The position numbers were made by a program, and so were the translations under genes. DNA of 64,000 bases, taken from NCBI RefSeq assembly GCF_023155745.1, contig NZ_JAKNUS010000004.1, positions 62,001-126,000 of the forward strand. Direction: 5' to 3'. The notes under the pieces were generated by a model that saw only the letters and a list, made by a program, of their open reading frames with translations, searched no databases and had not been told where the DNA came from. Shown piece after piece: positions 1 through 8,650 of this stretch. The stretch comes from Microbacterium kunmingense. Lineage in GTDB: Bacteria > Actinomycetota > Actinomycetes > Actinomycetales > Microbacteriaceae. Each line of letters begins with the position of its first letter. The first letter of the stretch is position 1.

Positions 1-537
1 GATCCATTTGGTGTGGATGCCGCGGATCGGCAGTTCCCGCACCAGGTGGCCCGATTCCGGGTTCTCGCGCAACCAGGCCAGCACATGGACGAGCCTGTCG
101 AAATCGGCGCCATCGAGATCGCTGATCGCGCGGCCATGGGCGCGGAGCACACCGCTGGCGTCGGAACCGGCCAGGCCCCTCAACTCGTCAAGTCGCGCCA
201 TCAGACGTCGCCAACCCTCCGCCTCGCCCGCCGCTCGAGCGATCGAATCCGAACCGTGCAGCACCGCGCGAACGGGGACTTCCTGCGACCCGATGCGTGA
301 CCAATGGCGGACGACCCACTCGAGCTCGATACCCGAGTCCTCGCTCACACCGCGCCAGGCGTCGACCCACCGTCGAACCAGATTGAGATCGTCCAGCGCC
401 TCCCGCTCCGTTGGCGGGCGTAGCGGAACGTCGAGCACGACATCGGTCTGCTGCTCGGCGGCCCAGGTGCGTGCATCGCGGTCGAAGAGCTTCTTCGCCC
501 GCGCGCGCAGGTCAGACGGTGTGACAAGCGTGGTCAC
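1..537 (-). CDS. jetD: Wadjet nuclease subunit JetD, partial (C-terminus outside window)
   Basis: This is the N-terminal 179 codons of a JetD-like protein, cut by the left edge. The visible part ends in the motif LPIRGIHTKW, typical of the DUF3322 N-terminal domain of JetD; the DUF2220/Toprim nuclease domain would follow outside the window. JetD is the subunit that cleaves plasmid DNA recognised by the JetABC SMC-like motor (family knowledge). The GTG start at 535-537 overlaps the jetC stop as GTGA, so it is translationally coupled as the last gene of the operon. No stop or frameshift is seen in the visible part; whether the nuclease domain is intact cannot be judged here. Confidence 0.88.
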   Translation of the reverse strand, partial: MTTLVTPSDLRARAKKLFDRDARTWAAEQQTDVVLDVPLRPPTEREALDDLNLVRRWVDAWRGVSEDSGIELEWVVRHWSRIGSQEVPVRAVLHGSDSIARAAGEAEGWRRLMARLDELRGLAGSDASGVLRAHGRAISDLDGADFDRLVHVLAWLRENPESGHLVRELPIRGIHTKWI

Positions 538-3500
538 GCGCGCGACTCCGCGTGCGGCGGGGTGGCGACCTCAGGTTCCCCGACCGAGAACACCACGTTC
601 GCCAGCCGTGAGGCGTCGCGGTCGGGGTTCGATACCGACGTGATCGCACCCACGTACGGCTCGAGCGTCTGCAGCAGCTTCTGCGGTGTCGCGAGGATCA
701 TGTGGAATCCGAACTCGCGGAACACCTCCATCGCGTTGCGCGTGTATCGGCTGTCAGCCTTGTCGAACGCCTCATCGAGCACGATCGACCCGAACCTCGG
801 AACCTCGTCCTCTTCTTCAGTCAGCTGGTACCGCAGCGCTGCCGCGAGGCAGAAGATGACGAGCTTCTGCCGCTGACCACCCGACAAGCCCTCTGCGGAG
901 TCATACACCCGCACAACGCGGCCGGCGACGTCCTTCTCCCGCGCGAGGAAGCTCACGTGAAGCCTCGTGTCGAGCACCCGGTTGCGCCAATCGATGTCGA
1001 CGCGGTCCTTGGATCCGAGTCGACCGATTACGTGCTGCAGCACGGCGAATCGTTGCTCGGCACCGGCGGCCGACTCGTCGGCCCAGTTGCCTTCAACGAT
1101 GCGACGGAGGTCGGTGAGGAACTCGTCGACCTCCGGGGTCCGCGTCGTCTTCACATCGATCTCGAGGAAGCGGTCCGCTCCCTCGAACGGGGACCGCCCC
1201 AGGGATGCGTTGACGGGGAGGATTCGCTCACGGATGAGACCCGGGGCGTCGCGGAGGTCGCTGAGCAAGTGTGCGACGACGTCCTGCGATCGTTCCCGCA
1301 ACAGCTTGCGGAACTCGGACTCCTTCTCGGGCAGGCCGCGGGCGATGATGCCTTCGCGCAGTTCCCGGTAGCCGTAGCGGTCGCGGATGTCAGCAGTCAG
1401 CTCTGCGGATGCAGCGGGCCACCCGAGCCGAAACTCGGCGGCGCGCCCGGCGAAGCTGGCCTCAGCATCCGCTGCGCGGCTGGCCGAGGCGTCCTTCTCC
1501 TTCGAGAGTGCCGACTGCACCTTTCGCGCGACTTCGTCCACCGTCTCCAGGCTCACGGAGCGTCGCTCGGCTCGGAACCGGCCTTCGAGGGCGTCGGCGA
1601 TCCGCTCCTCGACCGGTGCATATGGGGTGGCCTCGAGTTCGGCGACGTGTGCCGCGATGCTTTCGACGTGATTGCGGGCGACAGCGTGGGCTCCGAGCGC
1701 CCGTGCGTGCTTCGCGTTCGTTTCGTCCAGTCGCTGGGTCGCTCGCTCCGCGGCCTCCTGTGCTTCGCGGAGAGTCCCCGACTCGCTGGTGAGCACCCGG
1801 AGATCGTCGCGCTGGGCCGCGGTGACCGCCATCGCAGTTGCGAGGTCCACTTGGTCCCAGCTGAACGTCGATACGCGTGTGAAGACGTCGCGCCGACTGA
1901 CCGCATCCTGACGAAACGAGTCGGCCTCGGCGTCGCGGGCGGATGCTTCCTCCATCGCCGCCATCGCGTCCCGCCGACGCTCAAGCAATGCCTCGAGCCG
2001 CGCGTGGGTGTCGCCGCCCAGCACCCATCGAGTGGCATCACCGACCTCGTGACGGTCGTCCTTCTCATACCTGCGTGAGTTGCGCTTGACCAGGCCGCCG
2101 ATCGTGACGCCACGCTCGACGTCATCAAGCTCGTCGGGGTGCGAAACGCAGGCGTAGTCGAACTCGGAGGCCATGCGCTTGCGGACGTAGGACGCGAAGG
2201 GCCCATCGCTCACCGCGAGGCGATGAACGAGCGAGCGGGCATCCTTGGGGCGACGCGGCTCGTCGACGGCGTGCGGGACCGCTTCGATGACGAGCCGGAC
2301 ACCGAGTGTCCGCGAGTCGGCTGCCCGACGTGCGGCGACAAGATGTTCGTCCCGCACGAGGAGCGTCGACGCAAACGGAGCGAGCACTCGCTCTGCCGCG
2401 CCGCGCCAGGCGGAGTGCTGCTCGGCGACCGAGATCAGCTCGCCCGCAAAGGGGAATGTCGATGCCGGCACACCAACAGCGTCCGCGAGGAATCGTCGTG
2501 CGCTCAGAAGCTTCTCGTCGAGGTTGCTCCGGTGATCTCTCAGCGCCTGAATCTGCCTGGTGACTTCGTCCAGCGCCTTACGCGCCTGACTCGCGGCGTC
2601 ACGCACCTCATACGACACAGCGGGGATGTCGCGCGCAACCTCGGTGACGGCCGCGGCAAGGAGCTCCGCAAACTGCTCTGGGTCTTCGGGCATTGGTGCG
2701 CCGATGCGCATCAGCTCTGCGGTCAACTGAGCTCGATATTGCCTAGTGACGTCCTCGGCACGCTGCGCACTGTCGATCCGCTCCTGCAGAAGCTCGACGC
2801 GCGCGCCGCCCTCGTCCCGGACCCGCGCCTTCGCGGTTTCCAGCGCCTCTGCCGCCAACCGCTGCTCTCGCGCGGCGTCGCTCAGGTCGCTCTCGGCGCG
2901 CGCCAGCGCGGCGCGTGCGGGGCCCGCGGCTTCCTTCGCGAGCCGCAACTTGAGTCCCGCTGTGAAGGGCTCGACCCCGTCGTGCAGATCGGAGATCGCT
3001 GCCATCTCAGCGCCGGCCAAGTCGAACGCGGTGATCGCCTCGTCGACCTTGCGGAGCGCATCAGCCTGCTTCCTCAGGTCGACCACGTGCTTGTGCGCGG
3101 CATCGAGCTCCGTGAACTGCTCAACGGCGGTCTCGGCCCGCGCGAAGGTCCCCGGCTGGTCGAGCATGAACCCGCGGAACAACGCGTCGAGGGTGCCGAG
3201 GTTCTTCGCTGATTGTGTCTTGTGGAGAAGCTGAAGCGTCGCATCTCCGCGGAAGCCGAACTGACGGATGATCCGCTCGTGAAAGCGTCCGTGTCTCCCA
3301 CCGGTGGTGATCAGCGCGTCGGGGAAGGCCTTCGACATGCGACGCGCGTCAATTCCGCCTTCGACGTGCGGCTTCACGTCGAGAAGCTTCACGTGACCGC
3401 GGGTGAAGATCCGTGCGTCCTTCAACGCGGTCGGTTCGGTGCGCGTGCCCGGTGCGTGGAACACCCGCAGCAGGACGACCGGTTCATCGCGGAGATTCTC

Positions 3501-3887
3501 GTAGCGCAGCAGGATGCCGCTCCAGGTTGCCTTCGAGCGCAGGTAGGTCGTGGTGGCCCGATCGGCAGTCTCGTCAGCTTCCTTGCTCCAGGCGCCACGC
3601 ACATAGCTCATCAGCGTCCGATCGCTCTGCCGGGAAGCGCCATCCTGAGCCGCCGCGTTGAGGCGCAGCCACCTGTCGGGGGTGAGGACGGCGGCAATCG
3701 CGTCGAGTAGCGACGACTTGCCCGATCCGGATGCGCCGGTGAACAGGTGGCCGGCGCGCGCGACATCCACGGAGACGTGGCCGGCGAACGTGCCCCAGTT
3801 GACGAGTTCGATTTGGGAGAGTCGCCACTGGCCGGGCCTGGTCGGATCGACCTCCGGCTCGTCGGTGGGGAAGCTCAGCATCGTCAT
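534..3887 (-). CDS. jetC: Wadjet SMC-like ATPase JetC
   Basis: A 1117-residue SMC/MukB-like ATPase. The head halves lie at the two ends: Walker A GASGSGKSS at residues 51-59, ABC signature LSGGQRQK at about 1001-1008 and Walker B VLDEA at about 1036-1040. The long middle section is rich in Ala, Glu, Arg and Leu heptad-like stretches, as expected for coiled-coil arms and a hinge. In Wadjet systems JetC with JetA (kleisin) and JetB forms a loop-extruding motor that senses small circular DNA and activates JetD (established for the family). It is the third jet gene; its ATG overlaps the jetB stop (ATGA) and its stop overlaps the jetD start. All ATPase motifs look intact, so the motor is probably functional. 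Confidence 0.92.
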   Translation of the reverse strand: MTMLSFPTDEPEVDPTRPGQWRLSQIELVNWGTFAGHVSVDVARAGHLFTGASGSGKSSLLDAIAAVLTPDRWLRLNAAAQDGASRQSDRTLMSYVRGAWSKEADETADRATTTYLRSKATWSGILLRYENLRDEPVVLLRVFHAPGTRTEPTALKDARIFTRGHVKLLDVKPHVEGGIDARRMSKAFPDALITTGGRHGRFHERIIRQFGFRGDATLQLLHKTQSAKNLGTLDALFRGFMLDQPGTFARAETAVEQFTELDAAHKHVVDLRKQADALRKVDEAITAFDLAGAEMAAISDLHDGVEPFTAGLKLRLAKEAAGPARAALARAESDLSDAAREQRLAAEALETAKARVRDEGGARVELLQERIDSAQRAEDVTRQYRAQLTAELMRIGAPMPEDPEQFAELLAAAVTEVARDIPAVSYEVRDAASQARKALDEVTRQIQALRDHRSNLDEKLLSARRFLADAVGVPASTFPFAGELISVAEQHSAWRGAAERVLAPFASTLLVRDEHLVAARRAADSRTLGVRLVIEAVPHAVDEPRRPKDARSLVHRLAVSDGPFASYVRKRMASEFDYACVSHPDELDDVERGVTIGGLVKRNSRRYEKDDRHEVGDATRWVLGGDTHARLEALLERRRDAMAAMEEASARDAEADSFRQDAVSRRDVFTRVSTFSWDQVDLATAMAVTAAQRDDLRVLTSESGTLREAQEAAERATQRLDETNAKHARALGAHAVARNHVESIAAHVAELEATPYAPVEERIADALEGRFRAERRSVSLETVDEVARKVQSALSKEKDASASRAADAEASFAGRAAEFRLGWPAASAELTADIRDRYGYRELREGIIARGLPEKESEFRKLLRERSQDVVAHLLSDLRDAPGLIRERILPVNASLGRSPFEGADRFLEIDVKTTRTPEVDEFLTDLRRIVEGNWADESAAGAEQRFAVLQHVIGRLGSKDRVDIDWRNRVLDTRLHVSFLAREKDVAGRVVRVYDSAEGLSGGQRQKLVIFCLAAALRYQLTEEEDEVPRFGSIVLDEAFDKADSRYTRNAMEVFREFGFHMILATPQKLLQTLEPYVGAITSVSNPDRDASRLANVVFSVGEPEVATPPHAESRA

Positions 3888-4543
3888 TCTGTGTCATCCT
3901 CGGCATCCGTCGACGGGGCAGCGGATTCTCCTCCGCCCTCTCGGGCGATCCGGTGGTACTCCGATGTGATCGCGCGGATCTGGTCGGCATCGACGAGCAG
4001 TCGGAGCACGGGCGAAATCTCGGCACGGTCATCGCCAACGGCGTGCAACACGCGGAGCTTGTTCTGCATCTTGTTCCACGACGAGTTGACGCGGCTCGCG
4101 AAGTCCTTCTCATCACGGTCCGGGGTGCGGAACACGGCGAGCTGCTCGAACACCTCCGCCTGCCCGACGATCACCCGACCGCGACCCTCCTCGCTCAGCA
4201 GCGTCTGGCGCAAGACAAGCAGCATTGCGGTGTCGAGGAACGTCAACGCCTCAGACCGCACTGCCTTCGGGGCGTCCTCGGACGGAGCGTTGCGGACGAA
4301 GGCGAACTCGTTGTCCCGATCGATGACCAATTCGAGGAACAAATCGGCGAGCCGGGAGCGGAGGACAGCCTCGTCGGTGAGCAGCACCGCCCACAGCTGC
4401 GCCTCGCGCGCTCCGGAAAGATACGGGCCACGCACCAGACGCAGCAAGACGCGCCTCGTGCGATCAGGGAGTTCGCCGGCGTCGCCACGCCAGAGGCCTC
4501 CGTGCTCGTCGGGGGCGACATCCGCCGTGGTCGACTCGGTCAT
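3884..4543 (-). CDS. jetB: Wadjet subunit JetB (DUF4194, MukE-like)
   Basis: A 219-residue protein beginning MTESTTADV. The open frame extends 69 bases further upstream, but the ATG at 4541-4543 forms an ATGA overlap with the jetA stop, so this start is chosen. Its size and position between the kleisin-like jetA and the SMC-like jetC match JetB (DUF4194), a winged-helix MukE-like accessory subunit that bridges kleisin and SMC. The central part (around VDRDNEFAFV and LTFLDTAMLLVLRQTL) is helical and has no enzyme motif. The assignment rests on this context and on the overall resemblance to DUF4194 rather than on catalytic residues. Confidence 0.85.
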   Translation of the reverse strand: MTESTTADVAPDEHGGLWRGDAGELPDRTRRVLLRLVRGPYLSGAREAQLWAVLLTDEAVLRSRLADLFLELVIDRDNEFAFVRNAPSEDAPKAVRSEALTFLDTAMLLVLRQTLLSEEGRGRVIVGQAEVFEQLAVFRTPDRDEKDFASRVNSSWNKMQNKLRVLHAVGDDRAEISPVLRLLVDADQIRAITSEYHRIAREGGGESAAPSTDAEDDTE

Positions 4544-6060
4544 GCCACCGCTCCTGTGAATCGGTGCGCGGCCACAATCGCCGCACGCGGAACTCCGTCG
4601 GCGCCCTGCCAAGCGAGTACCTCGGGCTCATCGTCAACGGTGCCCTGCTCGGCGGCGATCGAGAGAAGTCCGATCACGCTGCCGACCCCCTGCGTCGCGG
4701 GGTATCGAGCAAGGACATCTGCGACGGTGCACGAGGGCACCTCGGCGAGCAGGTCGTTGACGTTCCGGGTGAGTTCGTCGAAGTCGATCTCGGTTTCGCG
4801 AGCGATCGCCCGCAGCTCCTCGAGGCTCGCGAGGGATGTCGCCTGCGTGACGATCTCTTCGGTGGCGGCGAATTCGGCGGGGTCGTGAAGGTCGATCGCC
4901 CCGACGCTCGACAGCGCAACGGCCGAGAGATCCAGCGTGAGAGACGTCGGATGCCACGGACGCGTGTGTGCGGCGGCTTCCACCCCCGCGTGCTGAGCCT
5001 CCCGCAGAAGAGTCCGCAGGACCCGGTCGCGCTGGTAGTCCTGCGACTGCACGTAGCGGCGGAGCGCCCGGGCGAACAATGTGATGACATCGTGGATCTC
5101 CGCGCTTCGTCCCTTGAGCGTTGCGAGGAAGGCGCGCAGTGCCCGGCGCTCATCCGAGGTGAGATCACGAGCGAATCTGCGGTCGAGGATGCGACGGATG
5201 TCGGCCTCGAATGCGGCACCGAGTGCAGGGTCGAGCACGAGCTGGGAGAAGGCAGCGAAACTGCGGCCTGCATCCGAGTCGGAGATGTGGTCGATTCCGC
5301 GGAAGACTTCGTCGACGACTGACGCCTGAGAAACATCGGACTCGACGATCTTCGCCCTCAGCGACGCATTCAGCGTCTCGAACTCGGCACGCACCCGAGC
5401 AAAGTCGTCCGGCACGTCCGCCGCCTGCGCCAGCACGTCGCGAACGCGCTCGAGCGCCCGGTCTTCATCGATCGCGGACTCGTCACCGGAACGCAGGCTC
5501 TCGATCCGCCGCTCAATCGACTCGATCTCTTCCTCGAGTAGCGCGATGCGCGCTGACACGTCAGGATCGGTGTCGATCGCGAGGCGACGGACCTGCGCCG
5601 CAAGACTCGCAAGCCGAGACTCGGTCACACTCGAACGCGGGGCGGCACGCCCCTGTAAGAAGCGGATCCCGGCGATCGCATCCGGGGAAAGCTCGAGCGT
5701 CTCACCCCGAGCTTCCGATGACGGCCGACGCACCAGGAAGCCGGCCGATCGCCACTCCCCGCAGTACCCCTTCGCAGTCAGCGGCAAGATCAGCCCCTGC
5801 GCACGGAGCCGCTCGAGGTCGGCATCGATCCGCTCGTACAGCTCCTCAGCGTCGACTCGGCGCTCGTCTCCGCCCAGGTGGGTGCCGAGAAGACCGGCGA
5901 CCACGGGTGCACTGTCGGCTCGAAGCAGCTTCCACGCCGCATCGCGCTCCGCAAGCTGGGCGAGCTCGAGAACCTGGGCGACGGCGGGCACGCGTCCATT
6001 CTGAAGGAACACACCGACATCCGTTGACGCGGCGGCGGCGGATAGTTCGGGCTGAGTCAC
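4540..6060 (-). CDS. jetA: Wadjet subunit JetA (DUF3375, kleisin/MukF-like)
   Basis: A 506-residue protein with the organisation of JetA/DUF3375. An N-terminal winged-helix-like region comes first, then a charged helical segment with paired Glu/Arg heptads (about residues 165-260), then a C-terminal domain. It acts as the kleisin joining the JetC heads (family knowledge). The start is GTG at 6058-6060, overlapping the stop of the preceding DUF1877 gene as GTGA; its own stop overlaps the jetB ATG. The complete order jetA-B-C-D with 4-base overlaps throughout argues for one mRNA and balanced translation. Confidence 0.87.
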   Translation of the reverse strand: MTQPELSAAAASTDVGVFLQNGRVPAVAQVLELAQLAERDAAWKLLRADSAPVVAGLLGTHLGGDERRVDAEELYERIDADLERLRAQGLILPLTAKGYCGEWRSAGFLVRRPSSEARGETLELSPDAIAGIRFLQGRAAPRSSVTESRLASLAAQVRRLAIDTDPDVSARIALLEEEIESIERRIESLRSGDESAIDEDRALERVRDVLAQAADVPDDFARVRAEFETLNASLRAKIVESDVSQASVVDEVFRGIDHISDSDAGRSFAAFSQLVLDPALGAAFEADIRRILDRRFARDLTSDERRALRAFLATLKGRSAEIHDVITLFARALRRYVQSQDYQRDRVLRTLLREAQHAGVEAAAHTRPWHPTSLTLDLSAVALSSVGAIDLHDPAEFAATEEIVTQATSLASLEELRAIARETEIDFDELTRNVNDLLAEVPSCTVADVLARYPATQGVGSVIGLLSIAAEQGTVDDEPEVLAWQGADGVPRAAIVAAHRFTGAVA

Positions 6061-6578
6061 CCGATGAGGTAGACCATCCCGCGACCGTCTGTCGCGAGCG
6101 CCTCGACGAATTCCTGTGCCCGCGTGAGGTAGTCGAGGACGTAGCGGAGCTCGTCGTCATCGTCGACTCCGTGCCGGCTTCGCCAAGTGCGCGCCCACGT
6201 TCGCGCCTGGTCCTCGTCGATCGCACAGAGGTCGTCCCGAATCGCTGGCACCTCCTCCGGGAGGATCGTCCTCACCCACGGGTCCCAGCCCATGTCGTGC
6301 ATCGTCACGTTCCCCTCGAACATCCGGTAGCACGAGCCGGCGGCGGGACTTCCGGGCCCCGAGCGCGTGAGGGACTGCAAAGCGGACCATGCCTTGTCGA
6401 GATAGAGCATGTCGCGCTTCGGTGAGACCTGCTCGAACGTCGCGACACTCACGCTCGCGTGCGGCTCCAGGCCCCACGCGTCAGCGAGCGGGTCGCTGGA
6501 GAGGATGCTGTGCGGGTCATCGACCGCCTGCTGAGCAAGGTCGGCATCGAAGGCATAGGCGTAGTAGCGGATTCCCAT
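6057..6578 (-). CDS. DUF1877 (YfbM-like) family protein, first gene of the Wadjet operon
   Basis: A 173-residue soluble protein starting MGIRYYAYAF. It resembles the DUF1877/YfbM family: the N-terminal MGIRYYAYAFDA, a central Trp-rich part (DKAWSALQSL) and a C-terminal region with YVLDYLTRAQEFVEAL. No catalytic residues are known for this family and none can be named here. Its stop codon overlaps the jetA GTG start (GTGA), the same coupling used between all the jet genes, so it is read as the promoter-proximal gene of a five-gene operon. It is not one of the four canonical Wadjet genes. It could be a regulator, an immunity or sensor partner, or only a passenger; the sequence does not decide. 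Confidence 0.72.
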   Translation of the reverse strand: MGIRYYAYAFDADLAQQAVDDPHSILSSDPLADAWGLEPHASVSVATFEQVSPKRDMLYLDKAWSALQSLTRSGPGSPAAGSCYRMFEGNVTMHDMGWDPWVRTILPEEVPAIRDDLCAIDEDQARTWARTWRSRHGVDDDDELRYVLDYLTRAQEFVEALATDGRGMVYLIG

Positions 6579-6866
6579 GCGGCCAGCATCCCGACGCAGG
6601 CGCAGCCACGATCACCGCATCCGACGCCGTGGGGAGAACGCGCCCGAATCCGCCGCTGTGGAGGAACGGAGGCCTTCGCATGGCCCCGCCCCTGGAGACC
6701 GAGGGATATGCGCTCGCGGTCTCGCGGGCAGCGGCACTGAACCTTCGACCGGTCCGGCCGCAACCGAGCAGGTTGATGAACAAGAGCTCCCGATCGAGTT
6801 CAGATCGCCCAGCGTGAGACGCTCCGCAAACGTGGCAGAAGTGGCGGATTTCGTGGCAGAGCAGAG
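6579..6866. other. Non-coding stretch between tRNA-Ser(GCU) and the Wadjet operon
   Basis: No convincing gene is seen in this stretch. It must hold the promoter of the minus-strand Wadjet operon, but no clear -35/-10 pair stands out. Two direct copies of GTGGCAGA about 22 bases apart (near 6830 and 6853) lie close to the tRNA 3' end; they could be remnants of an attachment region, but that is speculative. Confidence 0.4.
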
Positions 6867-6891
6867 TAAAAAACCCCTGACCGGGGATTTT
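6867..6891 (-). terminator. Rho-independent terminator of tRNA-Ser(GCU)
   Basis: Read on the minus strand, a CCCC/GGGG stem with a five-base loop is flanked by A and T runs (TTTTTT on the 3' side). It starts just after the tRNA 3' end. The short GC stem plus T-tract is a standard intrinsic terminator. Confidence 0.75.
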
Positions 6892-6895
6892 TCGG

Positions 6896-6984
6896 CGGAG
6901 ACGGAGGGATTTGAACCCTCGGTCCCCATAAGGGGACTCCACCTTAGCAGGGTGGTGCACTAGGCCTGACTATGCGACGTCTCC
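6896..6984 (-). tRNA. tRNA-Ser(GCU)
   Basis: A class II tRNA of 89 nt. The acceptor stem is GGAGACG/CGTCTCC, the anticodon loop CTGCTAA gives GCT (reads AGC/AGU), a long variable arm with a GTCCCC/GGGGAC stem follows, and the T arm carries GGTTCAAATC. The discriminator is G and CCA is not encoded (CCG follows). The Wadjet operon begins beyond its 3' end, a frequent insertion position for integrating elements. Confidence 0.95.
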
Positions 6985-7055
6985 AGGCATCCGAGCAGAA
7001 ACCCGGACGCGCTCAGCCATCATAACGGGTGCCGCGCGCGACACCGAAACCAGGC

Positions 7056-8351
7056 TCAGCCGGCGAGGTTACCCGCCGAGCAGGTCTCCTGCGCGGCCGT
7101 CTGACCCTGAATCGACTCGGGGAGCACGGCAGCGGTCTCCGTCGGATCGGGCTCGACCGGCGCCGCGCCCTCCGTCGGCTCCACCGGCTCCGTGGGTTCA
7201 CCCTCGACCGGCGTCTCCGTGGGGGCGGGATCGGCGGTGATCACGCCGCCGCTCGTATTCGGATCGCTCGTCAGCTGGAGCGACTGATTGGCCTCGAGGG
7301 CGGCCCACAGCTGCTCGGCCGCGTCATCGTCCGGTGCCACACGGTTCGCGTCGTAGGGGTCGGCGACGACCGGATAGCGGACGAACACCATCTCTTCGAA
7401 CGGCACGCCCTGGACGGCCCGCGCGATCTGCACGAGCGTCACGGGGTTCGTGAGGCTCTGCGAGGGAGTGACGTTGTCGACGACGGTGGTGGCGAGTCGG
7501 AGCAACGTGGACGGGTTCGACAGCACTTCTTCGCTCACGAGCTTGCGTGCGAGGGAGGACATGTACTGCTGCTGATTGCTGATGCGCGCCAGGTCGCTGC
7601 CGTTCTCCAGTCCGTAGCGCGTGCGCAGGAACTGCAGGGCCTCCAGGCCCTGGACGTTGCGCGGACCCGCGGCCCAGTCAATTCCGGTGTTCCGATCACG
7701 CATGCCGCCATTGCCGATGCAGACGTCGACGCCACCGATCGCGTCGGTGATGTTGATCACGTTGCCGAAACTGACCTTCGCCGCGAAGGGGATGTTCATG
7801 CCGCTCAGCTGCGAAACCGTCTTCACCACGCAGTTCAGGCCGCCGTAGCTCCACGCGGCGTTGATCTGCTCGTAGCTCGATCCGCCCGTCTCCGTCCCGT
7901 CCTCGCGGGTGCACGACGGAATCTCGACCATCAGGTCGCGGGGGAACGAGATCACCGTGACGCGCCGCGGGTTGTCGGAGATGTGGAGCAGCATGTTGAC
8001 GTCATTGAGCTGTCCCGATGCCTCCGGCCCCGTGCACCGCGCGCCGAAGTACTGGGCGTACTCAGGCTCGCACTCGTCGGTGCCGACGAGGAGCAGGTTC
8101 ACGCCGCCCTCGATCGCCCCGATGTCGGGGGGCACCGAGCCCTGTCCATCGAGCTCGACGGCCTCCGAGGCGAAGCTCGTGGTCAGGTCGTAGTAGGCGT
8201 ACGCGCTGACGCCGAGCCCCGATACCAGGACGACGGCCGCGACGATGCCGAGCATCTTCATCAGCGATGCGAACGGATGCGGCGACCGCAGCCGGCCGTG
8301 TCGGGCGACCGTCTTGCGCCCACGCGCACCGGTTCTGCTCGTCTGACTCAC
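7056..8351 (-). CDS. LytR-CpsA-Psr (LCP) family cell-wall glycopolymer ligase
   Basis: A 431-residue membrane-anchored protein. A basic N-terminal tail is followed by one transmembrane segment (about residues 31-53) and an extracellular LCP domain with LLLVGTDE, the FPRDLMVEIP block and the Arg-rich LEALQFLRTRYG ... DLARISNQQQYM block. It ends with a Pro/Glu/Thr-rich tail holding one Cys near the end. LCP proteins transfer teichoic-acid-type or arabinogalactan-like polymers from lipid carriers to peptidoglycan. The reading frame runs back through the upstream tRNA gene, so the start was set at GTG 8349-8351, which has GAGGA seven bases upstream; GTG 8361-8363 is the alternative. The donor and acceptor polymers cannot be told. 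Confidence 0.88.
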   Translation of the reverse strand: MSQTSRTGARGRKTVARHGRLRSPHPFASLMKMLGIVAAVVLVSGLGVSAYAYYDLTTSFASEAVELDGQGSVPPDIGAIEGGVNLLLVGTDECEPEYAQYFGARCTGPEASGQLNDVNMLLHISDNPRRVTVISFPRDLMVEIPSCTREDGTETGGSSYEQINAAWSYGGLNCVVKTVSQLSGMNIPFAAKVSFGNVINITDAIGGVDVCIGNGGMRDRNTGIDWAAGPRNVQGLEALQFLRTRYGLENGSDLARISNQQQYMSSLARKLVSEEVLSNPSTLLRLATTVVDNVTPSQSLTNPVTLVQIARAVQGVPFEEMVFVRYPVVADPYDANRVAPDDDAAEQLWAALEANQSLQLTSDPNTSGGVITADPAPTETPVEGEPTEPVEPTEGAAPVEPDPTETAAVLPESIQGQTAAQETCSAGNLAG

Positions 8352-8373
8352 TCGGGTCCTCACGGATAGGAAG

Positions 8374-8458
8374 CGGAGGGTGTGGGATTCGAACCCACGG
8401 GACATCTCTGCCCACTGGTTTTCAAGACCAGCTCCATCGGCCGCTCGGACAACCCTCC
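8374..8458 (-). tRNA. tRNA-Ser(UGA)
   Basis: A class II tRNA of 85 nt. The acceptor is GGAGGGT/ACCCTCC, the anticodon loop CTTGAAA gives TGA, a long variable arm is present and the T arm carries GGTTCGAATC. CCA is not encoded. It reads UCN codons by wobble, chiefly UCA/UCG. It lies on the same strand as, and just upstream of, the LCP gene. Confidence 0.95.
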
Positions 8459-8650
8459 CGAGACGCACGCCCTGCGGCATCCGCTCGAATCGGCGTCGAG
8501 TCTAGTCGACAGCGCCAACCCCTCATTCTTCCCATAGCGCCTGGCAGAGCCCTGGGAGGCGCGCGCAACCCGCCCCGAGGGGCCCTCGACCACCGCCGGT
8601 GCGCCCTGTCATGATGACCTCATCCGCGACCCGACGCGAAAGGACCGACG

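Noticed and set aside
702..2078. 458-codon plus-strand frame opposite jetC
   Set aside because: Antisense shadow of jetC; it has no recognised domain and arises from GC-rich third positions.
6517..6960. Minus-strand frame running through tRNA-Ser(GCU), possible integrase remnant
   Set aside because: It overlaps the tRNA and its terminator and shows no integrase motif (no Arg-His-Arg-Tyr set).
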